Shown: positions 34,301 through 39,770 of the stretch, in pieces
Position numbering within the stretch: the stretch's first letter is position 1
Layout of the letters: every line of letters begins with the position of its first letter
NCBI GenBank assembly: GCA_902791425.1
Contig: CADAVS010000003.1
Span: forward strand, 1-39,770
Source of the DNA: an uncultured Ruminococcus sp.
GTDB taxonomy: Bacteria > Bacillota > Clostridia > Monoglobales > Monoglobaceae
Reading direction: 5' to 3'
DNA: 39,770 bases
Program-made: the position numbers and the translations under genes
Notes under the pieces: generated by a model
Told to the model about the DNA's origin: nothing
Seen by the model: the letters and a program-made list of their open reading frames with translations, nothing else
The model's database searches: none

Positions 34301-35583
34301 GTAATGTAAGAATAACTCCTCCTGAGGGTTGGAATGTTTCAATAACATCTAAGGATGTGACAGTTGCTCCTATGGACTATGCAGAACTTGACATTACACT
34401 TACAGGAAGCAACTCCGCTGTAAAGCCTATTATATTCTCGGCAGAGTTTGACGGTGAAAGAGTTTCTGATGCAGTAAGTTACATAAATTCTAAAAATCTT
34501 GGACCATATGACGCACACAGATATATTTCGAATATTGAGTTAAACAGTATTTCATACACTGATGATATGCTCAAAACTGAATTTAATATGGATATAAAGG
34601 CAGTTAAATATCTTATAGACGGCAGAATGTATGATGTTCCGGTAAGCGGACGCATAGCAGAACTTAAAATACCTCTAACGAACGGTGAGCATACGGTCTA
34701 TGTAAGTGCATTTGAAGAATCCAATACTTCCGTCGCGTTTGAAAAAACTATATTGGTAGAGAGAGACAGTGCTGATTGCGTGATAACATATAATGCAAAT
34801 GGCGGCGGTGGAGCACCGATGCCCCAGTTAGCAAAGAATGGAGAAGAATTCAAGCTTTCGTCAGACAGACCATATAAGAGAAATTCGGTATTCATAGGAT
34901 GGTCTAGAAGTAATAATTCTGATTCGGTAGAATATAATCCTGGCGACAAAATCAGTGCAGAGTTAAATATGGTTCTTTATGCTGTATGGGATGATTGTGT
35001 CGAGATTAACAGCGAACATTTTGCACGTTATGTTGCGGATAAAGCCACAATAAAAGGCAAGGTCGATGTCTTATATGCCGGCACCAAAGCGGCGTTTGTA
35101 GTGTTTAATGGCGCGGTTTCTGCAAACAATATTACAGCTTCCGATATAGTTCACATCGGCGAAACTGTAATAGATTCAGAAGGAGAGTATGTTATAGAGT
35201 TTAATGTAAGTGATTTTCCTGATTATAGATATATTTTAAACACGAAGGAGGGTGTAATATCTTCCAAACTCATTGAGGTATCAACCGTATATGATATATT
35301 GGATTATGAGATTACCGTAAGCCAGAGGAATGATACATTTTCCGTAAAGGCTGTTTTTGAAAAGCTGTCAGAGGAGGAAAGCCCGGTATATCTTATAACA
35401 GCATTGTATGATGAAAATGAGTCGCTTATAGAAACATATATGGTATTTGCAGAAGTTGAGCGAGGAAAAAGCGGTATTGGCGGAGTTTATAAAATTCCTG
35501 AAAATGCAGTAACAAGAAAAATATTTCTGTGGACTGCCGATGGAAATTTAACACCGATTTGTGAGCCTAAAATATATCAATAA
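31354..35583 (+). CDS. Giant secreted clan GH-A glycoside hydrolase with shared N-module and InlB-type repeat
   Basis: 1409 aa; signal peptide ending near 'QSVSA-K' (residue ~25). Order: shared module ~30-320 ('AYFFDDFSKYDGTN', 'FEDAGVALVFSYDAYIPYD', 'GRWVNMQTVLSYDAQSKSYIS', 'VAVDNVAMYL'), an Ig-like module ~330-425 ('KTITIPFTNGY', 'INTDTASNVKVYL', 'GVEDIAGNQVKPDN') and a beta segment. A TIM barrel of ~512-840 follows, with acid/base E638 in 'IEILNEVDV' and nucleophile E745 in 'LWMGEFGL'. After it come a NEW3-like beta domain ('NDEEMSGNVRITPPEGW'), one Listeria-Bacteroides (InlB B-type) repeat near 1141-1213 ('ITYNANGGGGAP', 'FIGWSRS', 'LYAVWDD') and the C-terminal beta module ('LITALYDENESLIETY'). 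It has no SLH domain, so it is released or held through partners. The exact GH family is not certain. Confidence 0.8.
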   Translation: MMKKISLILSLVLICSLFAEQSVSAKYLSEVSFKKYDNAYFFDDFSKYDGTNIGGDLQTNSIGYYAINAARYVYGEKDSNYAVMPKATYSTPSYDKNYTALALDGPRGGWFADPDAQPPIAASPNGFRFNIDKEHFEDAGVALVFSYDAYIPYDRKDNVMVESYIGISTDGGLTYDRWLARGGKLKSSSSGQNIIGYNASKTIDGTTSNALNNITSTGTPQIDLKLTQSELGRWVNMQTVLSYDAQSKSYISWNLVDGEPIKQTAGSDAGKIAKIIATPTDDYLNKIQNRECLSFFIGARYATEGKPVAVDNVAMYLFKSAEAQDGKIDGKTITIPFTNGYNYISSINPPNQVTKGWINTDTASNVKVYLDDKLVDGTTTVTDGNVLKILLSVEPSEGQRLKIVLEGVEDIAGNQVKPDNRAYSITKPVITSQSKVAPFSIFEKSEGVHYIVNIDSGTYTVKDYFGEIVKSSEFSNGKIDIANLNLGRFEITVNDGICETSGGFSVVPDVDTRRDSSESGFAFSAMASHTPTSQNYESVYAKTIKLAGVHYVREFCNADEVDKLTSEGSKRYRKLLNEYAANDIGVMFMFQVFPGKSNGIGKEDGHAVTRDMISVYNKVKSIFNQHGNLIDTIEILNEVDVNGATVYDGPDLYAAFLKTAAIAAADSKSDVLISTEGSAQNQFGYMEKLFSNQISDYFDVYNTHWYENEDAGCSSNVVEYPENIDEYFFQSRPYGLTEKKLWMGEFGLRMRYETGLDDLNIEQQKGQARTAPTALITAQANGADRIFWFIHGYISEAISGQNNANGYGTIDANYNPNMVYSSISALTNAIGNARYKGKFDNSNTEVNAHCYEDGNTEIGCFWSDNEQQIELSVNRGNVTLTDIMGNEKTISVNDGKVTLTVGPDIQYIRAENGFSSESVQKRVEYDKDYKRTKFTKSKKIVMLPIFENSASEWTRDRSYILSGTSGNTVKLRVYNFNDEEMSGNVRITPPEGWNVSITSKDVTVAPMDYAELDITLTGSNSAVKPIIFSAEFDGERVSDAVSYINSKNLGPYDAHRYISNIELNSISYTDDMLKTEFNMDIKAVKYLIDGRMYDVPVSGRIAELKIPLTNGEHTVYVSAFEESNTSVAFEKTILVERDSADCVITYNANGGGGAPMPQLAKNGEEFKLSSDRPYKRNSVFIGWSRSNNSDSVEYNPGDKISAELNMVLYAVWDDCVEINSEHFARYVADKATIKGKVDVLYAGTKAAFVVFNGAVSANNITASDIVHIGETVIDSEGEYVIEFNVSDFPDYRYILNTKEGVISSKLIEVSTVYDILDYEITVSQRNDTFSVKAVFEKLSEEESPVYLITALYDENESLIETYMVFAEVERGKSGIGGVYKIPENAVTRKIFLWTADGNLTPICEPKIYQ

Positions 35584-35649
35584 TATGCGTATATTCGGCA
35601 TTCCCTACAGAATACACTAAAAAGCAATTAAGAAGGAAAGGTGATCATT

Positions 35650-37278
35650 ATGCGATGGATTGACAATGCGGTATTTTATCAGATATATCCCCAAAGCTTT
35701 AAAGACTCAAACGGGGATGGAATAGGCGATATTCAGGGAATTATATCAAAGCTTGAATACATAAAAGAAACAGGCTTTAATGCAATATGGATTAACCCGT
35801 GTTTCGACTCGCCATTTATGGATGCGGGCTATGACGTAGCGAATTTTTACAAAGTGGCTCCTCGTTACGGCACCAACGAAGATTTGAGAATGCTTTTTGA
35901 AAAGGCACATTCTATGGATATGTACATTTTGCTTGATTTGGTACCGGGACACACATCATATATGCATCCATGGTTTAAAGAGTCTATGAAACAGGAAAAA
36001 AATGAGTACAGCGATAGATACATATGGACGGACTATGTTGGCAGAGATACCACAACTGTGGAGGGGGTAACAGGCTGGCTTAGAGGAATATGTGACAGAA
36101 ACGGCTCATGTGCAGTAAACTATTATGCAAGTCAGCCGGCACTAAACTATGGCTTTGCCGAAATAACAGATAAAGAAAATCATTGGCAAATGAAGCCTAA
36201 TGAACAAGGTCCTCGAAAAAATGTGGATGAAATGAAAAAAATAATGAGTTTTTGGCTTGATATGGGCTGTGACGGATTTCGTGTTGATATGGCAGGCTCC
36301 CTTGTTAAAAATGATTATGGCCAGGAGGAAACCATTAAAATATGGCAGGATATAAACGGCTATATTCATAAAAAATATCCGAATGCTGTAACAATTTCCG
36401 AGTGGGGCGAGCCTACAAGATCTTTAAGAGGAGAATTTGATGCGGACTTCCTTTTGTCTTTTGGACCTTCGCATTATATGGATTTGTTCCGAAATGCAAA
36501 TATGCTTGATTTTGAAAGTAATACGAACTATTTTTCAAAAACAGGCAAGGGCGACCTTACCGAATTTAAAAAGGCGTATATGCTTTTTTACGAGCAGGCA
36601 AAAAATGGCGGTGTAATTTGCATTCCGTCAGGAAATCACGATTTACCCAGAATGACGGCTTATATGGACGAAGAGGATATAAAACTTGCCTTTTTGTTTT
36701 TGTTTACAATGCCTGGTGTGCCTTTTATTTACTACGGTGATGAAATAGCAATGAAGTATATACATAGTATTCCATCAAAAGAGGGCGGATATTACCGCAC
36801 AGGAGCACGGACTCCAATGCAGTGGGACAATTCTCTCAATGCAGGATTTTCTTCATCAAGAGAGGCTGAACTTTATCTCCCTATTGATGAAGACCAAAAC
36901 AGACCTAATGTAAAACAGCAGATGAATGATGAAAATTCTGTATACAATACAGTTAAAAAACTTATTTCATTGAGAAAGAGTCAAAATTGCTTAGGAAATA
37001 AAGCGGATTTTGAGTTTGTAGATGTGTCTGAGTTGAGATATCCATTGGCATACATAAGAAGTAACGAAAACGAAAAAATGCTTGTTGTTATAAATCCAAG
37101 CAGTAATTATGTGGAATGTAACATTCCAAAAATTGGTGATGTCATATTCTCAATTGGCGAAATGTTTACAAATACAGGTAACAATATCAAAGTTGCACCG
37201 TGTTCGGGTCTTGTTGCAAAAATTGTAGATTATTGTTATAGTGGTTTTGAAATTTACAATCAATTTAAAAATATATAA
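35650..37278 (+). CDS. Alpha-glucosidase / oligo-1,6-glucosidase-like GH13 enzyme
   Basis: 542 aa from ATG 35650 (GAAAGGTGAT around 35636-35645 as RBS); an in-frame GTG at 35641 overlaps the RBS. GH13 regions: 'VFYQIYPQSFKDSNGDGIGD' at the N-terminus, region I 'LLDLVPGHTS' (94-103, with Gly-His in place of the common Asn-His), region II nucleophile D213 in 'GFRVDMAG', region III acid/base E251 in 'TISEWGE', region IV 'SGNHDLPR' (H330, D331). 'RTPMQWD' is common to the oligo-1,6-glucosidase and trehalose-phosphate hydrolase group. No signal peptide, so cytoplasmic; it releases alpha-linked glucose from imported oligosaccharides. The exact linkage is not clear. It is followed at 18 nt by the GH36 gene. 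Confidence 0.85.
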   Translation: MRWIDNAVFYQIYPQSFKDSNGDGIGDIQGIISKLEYIKETGFNAIWINPCFDSPFMDAGYDVANFYKVAPRYGTNEDLRMLFEKAHSMDMYILLDLVPGHTSYMHPWFKESMKQEKNEYSDRYIWTDYVGRDTTTVEGVTGWLRGICDRNGSCAVNYYASQPALNYGFAEITDKENHWQMKPNEQGPRKNVDEMKKIMSFWLDMGCDGFRVDMAGSLVKNDYGQEETIKIWQDINGYIHKKYPNAVTISEWGEPTRSLRGEFDADFLLSFGPSHYMDLFRNANMLDFESNTNYFSKTGKGDLTEFKKAYMLFYEQAKNGGVICIPSGNHDLPRMTAYMDEEDIKLAFLFLFTMPGVPFIYYGDEIAMKYIHSIPSKEGGYYRTGARTPMQWDNSLNAGFSSSREAELYLPIDEDQNRPNVKQQMNDENSVYNTVKKLISLRKSQNCLGNKADFEFVDVSELRYPLAYIRSNENEKMLVVINPSSNYVECNIPKIGDVIFSIGEMFTNTGNNIKVAPCSGLVAKIVDYCYSGFEIYNQFKNI

Positions 37279-37296
37279 TTGTATACGGAGGACAGT

Positions 37297-39483
37297 ATGA
37301 TTACATTTGATGAAACTAATTGTTACTTTCACATAAGCACGCCAAACAGTTCGTATGTCATAAGATTATACGGAGAATATATACCTCAACACTTGTATTA
37401 CGGAAAAAAACTTGACAATTTAAATGGTATTCTCAATGATGACGAGCCGTTTGTTCCGGGATTTTCTGCGATAGACAGAGAATATTGTGAAGAACAAATT
37501 ACAACAGATGTTGTTTTACAGGAATATGCCTTTTATGGAAGCTGTGATTTGAGAAAGCCATCCTTTCACGCAGTATATAAAGATGGCAGTCGAATAACAA
37601 AAATGAAGTTTGTATCGTATAAAATATACAAGGGAAAGCCCACACTTCCTTCTCTTCCGGCAACATATACGGAAAATGATGACGAGGCAGATACGCTCGA
37701 ACTTTTGTACCGCGATGAAGTGACCGGTTTAGAACTTACTTATACATATACTGCGTTTGTGAAATTTGATGCTGTAACACGAAGTGTCAAAGCTAAAAAT
37801 ACAGGCTGTGATGCTGTAAATATTAAAGAAATAATGAGTTGTAATGTTGATTTCCCAAGAAGTGATTTTGATTTTATACATTTACCAGGTGCATGGCTTA
37901 GAGAAAGGCACATTGAGCGGCTCAGTTTAATTTCCGGAAGAACACATATTGAGAGCCGCAGAGGATCAAGCTCGCATCACCACAGTCCTTTTTTTGCATT
38001 GGTTGATAAATGCTGCACCGAAACACAAGGTCAGGTTTATGGATTTAGTTTTGTGTATAGCGGAAATTTTGAGGCGGGTGCTGAAGTTGACTCTTTTGGG
38101 AACACTCGTGCATATATGGGTATAAATTCCTTTGACTTTAATTGGATGCTAAAAAAGGATGAACAATTTATCGCTCCTGAAGTTGTTATGGTATATTCGT
38201 CAGAGGGATTGGGCAAGATGTCTCGAACATATCACAAATTATACAGAACTCGTCTTGCAAGAGGAATGTATCGTGATACGGAAAGGCCTGTGCTCATTAA
38301 CAACTGGGAGGCAACATATATGAATTTTGATGAACAAAAAATTGTTGACATTGCACGCACAGCCGCAAAAGCAGGTATAGAAATGCTTGTGCTTGATGAC
38401 GGTTGGTTTGGAAAAAGAAATGATTCACAAAGTTCATTGGGCGATTGGTTTGTGTTCAAAGACAAACTCCCCTCAGGAATTAACGGACTTGCAAAAAAGG
38501 TAAATGATTTAGGGTTAAAATTCGGGCTTTGGGTTGAGCCGGAAATGATTTCTGAGAACAGTGACTTGTATCGAAGTCATCCCGATTGGTGTATTCATGT
38601 TTCGGGCAGAGAAAAAAGCAGAGGCAGAAATCAGCTTGTTCTTGATTTGTCCAGACAGGATGTATGTGATTATATTGTAAAAGTATTATCAGATATTTTA
38701 AGCAGTGCACCCATTTCGTATGTAAAATGGGATATGAACAGGAATATGTCAGAAATAGGCTCTGAAAAATTACCTCCCGAAAGGCAGTCAGAGGTTGCTC
38801 ACAGATATATGCTTGGTTTGTATGGCGTTTTGGAAATGCTTACCCAAAGATTTCCAAATGTATTATTTGAAGGGTGCAGCGGTGGCGGCGGACGATTTGA
38901 TGCTGGTATGATGTACTATTTTAATCAATATTGGACAAGTGATGATTCTGATGCAGTAGAGAGAATGTACATTCAACATGGCACCAGTCTTGTTATGCCA
39001 TCTACTTTTATGGGTGCTCATGTTTCCGAAGTTCCAAATCATCAAGTAGGACGAGTGACATCTTTAGAAACAAGAGGAAACATTGCTTTTTGTGGACAAT
39101 TAGGCTACGAATTGGATGTAACCAAAATGTCAGAAGAGGAACTTGATGCCATAAGAGCACAAATAGAAAAATACAAAACCATCAGTGATACTGTTCATAA
39201 CGGGGATATGTACAGACTTTTGTCGCCATTTGATAGCAATTATGTTGCATGGGAGTTTATCTCTAATAACAAAAACCAGGTGGTTGTTTGCTATGGTACT
39301 GTTAATACATTGCCTCAGTGTAAAAATAATTTTGTAAAACTTGAAGCCTTAGAATCAAACCGAGAATACCGACTTTTTGGTGCAGACAAAGTATACAGTG
39401 CAGATGTTTTGATGAATATAGGATTTGCTGTTGAAAATCAAAAGGATTTTTCGGCTGATTTGTATGTCTTTGAAAAAATATAA
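37297..39483 (+). CDS. Alpha-galactosidase, GH36 (AgaA-like)
   Basis: 728 aa from ATG 37297 (GGAGGA 37287-37292); the in-frame TTG at 37279 lies before the RBS. The length and motifs match classical tetrameric GH36 enzymes: 'MLVLDDGWFG' (363-372), 'LGDWFVF', 'GLWVEPEMISE', nucleophile D479 in 'YVKWDMNR', 'FEGCSGGGGRFD' (524-535), and acid/base D549 in 'YWTSDDSDAVERMYIQ'. These positions agree with those known for Geobacillus AgaA. No signal peptide, so cytoplasmic. It hydrolyses terminal alpha-1,6-galactose from raffinose-type or galactomannan oligosaccharides. It is more typical than the other GH36 gene at 6239, so the two are unlikely to be redundant. Confidence 0.93.
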   Translation: MITFDETNCYFHISTPNSSYVIRLYGEYIPQHLYYGKKLDNLNGILNDDEPFVPGFSAIDREYCEEQITTDVVLQEYAFYGSCDLRKPSFHAVYKDGSRITKMKFVSYKIYKGKPTLPSLPATYTENDDEADTLELLYRDEVTGLELTYTYTAFVKFDAVTRSVKAKNTGCDAVNIKEIMSCNVDFPRSDFDFIHLPGAWLRERHIERLSLISGRTHIESRRGSSSHHHSPFFALVDKCCTETQGQVYGFSFVYSGNFEAGAEVDSFGNTRAYMGINSFDFNWMLKKDEQFIAPEVVMVYSSEGLGKMSRTYHKLYRTRLARGMYRDTERPVLINNWEATYMNFDEQKIVDIARTAAKAGIEMLVLDDGWFGKRNDSQSSLGDWFVFKDKLPSGINGLAKKVNDLGLKFGLWVEPEMISENSDLYRSHPDWCIHVSGREKSRGRNQLVLDLSRQDVCDYIVKVLSDILSSAPISYVKWDMNRNMSEIGSEKLPPERQSEVAHRYMLGLYGVLEMLTQRFPNVLFEGCSGGGGRFDAGMMYYFNQYWTSDDSDAVERMYIQHGTSLVMPSTFMGAHVSEVPNHQVGRVTSLETRGNIAFCGQLGYELDVTKMSEEELDAIRAQIEKYKTISDTVHNGDMYRLLSPFDSNYVAWEFISNNKNQVVVCYGTVNTLPQCKNNFVKLEALESNREYRLFGADKVYSADVLMNIGFAVENQKDFSADLYVFEKI

Positions 39484-39517
39484 ACTTAGGTTTATTTATG
39501 TTTTAGGAGGTAATTAT

Positions 39518-39770
39518 ATGAATTTCACGAAACTTCAAAATTGTATGGATAGATTCGTGTCAGAATACAATGTTCCCGGAGTAGATTGCATTGTTAATAT
39601 AGAACACGAGCAGGTATTTAGGTATTTTAACGGTAAAAGTGATATTGAAAACAACAAGCCTATGCAGGGCAATGAACTGTATATAATTTTCTCGATGACA
39701 AAGATGCTCACTTGTACGTGTGCATTGCAATTGTTTGAACAGGGTAAATTTTTAATGAGTGATCCCATCT
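39518..39770 (+). CDS. Serine beta-lactamase-fold hydrolase, 5' part (runs off the window)
   Basis: ATG 39518 preceded by AGGAGGT (39505-39511). 84 codons are visible and the frame is open to the end of the window. 'FSMTKMLTC' carries the S59-x-x-K62 catalytic motif of class C beta-lactamase / DD-peptidase relatives (PF00144 type), after an N-terminal 'FVSEYNVPGVDCIVNIE' strand usual in that family. No signal peptide is apparent, which speaks for an esterase or peptidase-like cytoplasmic hydrolase rather than a secreted penicillin-resistance enzyme. It starts 34 nt after the alpha-galactosidase stop and probably belongs to that operon. The remaining YxN and HxG motifs lie outside. Confidence 0.8.
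   Translation, partial: MNFTKLQNCMDRFVSEYNVPGVDCIVNIEHEQVFRYFNGKSDIENNKPMQGNELYIIFSMTKMLTCTCALQLFEQGKFLMSDPI

Noticed and set aside
1-39770. CRISPR arrays, tRNA/rRNA genes, insertion sequences, integrases or phage genes
   Set aside because: No spaced direct repeats, cloverleaf-like or rRNA sequence and no transposase or integrase motifs were seen on either strand.

Overview
The window is AT-rich, every credible gene lies on the + strand, and the genes sit in tight runs with AGGAGG-type ribosome binding sites. The secreted proteins carry Gram-positive signal peptides, two have S-layer homology (SLH) domains, and an ABC solute-binding lipoprotein is present. This points to a low-GC Gram-positive bacterium of the Clostridia, probably a gut or rumen glycan degrader. 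The many SLH-linked surface proteins recall groups such as Monoglobus, but that placement is inference, not something read from the sequence.

Layout. (1) 1-1790: a sugar-phosphate module made of the end of a HAD phosphatase, a small transaldolase / fructose-6-phosphate aldolase and a GmhA-like SIS isomerase. (2) 1915-3542: a PIG3-type quinone oxidoreductase translationally coupled to a metallo-beta-lactamase-fold hydrolase. (3) 3612-9361: intracellular glycan enzymes, namely a GH78-like alpha-L-rhamnosidase, a GH36 alpha-galactosidase and a CE7 acetyl esterase, interrupted by a truncated solute-binding lipoprotein. (4) 9606-15002: an AraC regulator, a GH130 mannoside phosphorylase and a sugar ABC importer (binding protein plus two permeases, no ATPase). 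(5) 15084-18719: the frameshifted or truncated tail of a large hydrolase, then a GH38 alpha-mannosidase. (6) 18796-35583: about 17 kb of five very large secreted proteins. Two have clan GH-A catalytic cores, two carry SLH domains, and three share an N-terminal lectin-like module followed by an Ig-like module. (7) 35650-39770: a GH13 alpha-glucosidase, a second GH36 alpha-galactosidase and the start of a serine beta-lactamase-fold hydrolase.

How it may work together (inference). Secreted and S-layer-anchored proteins bind and cut a plant or host glycan at the surface. The lipoprotein and permeases import oligosaccharides, probably powered by a shared ATPase encoded elsewhere. Inside the cell, CE7 removes acetyl groups, GH36 removes alpha-galactose, GH38 removes alpha-mannose, GH78 removes rhamnose, GH13 removes alpha-glucose and GH130 phosphorolyses beta-mannosides. 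GH36 + GH130 + CE7 fits acetylated galacto(gluco)mannan. GH38 + GH130 would also fit an N-glycan-like substrate.

The most unusual content is the family of large surface proteins with a shared, unnamed N-terminal module and an SLH-anchored non-catalytic partner. Next come a 21-bp hairpin that overlaps a possible promoter in front of the surface operon, a nested hairpin between the binding-protein and permease genes, and two or three gene remnants that suggest ongoing remodelling of the locus.
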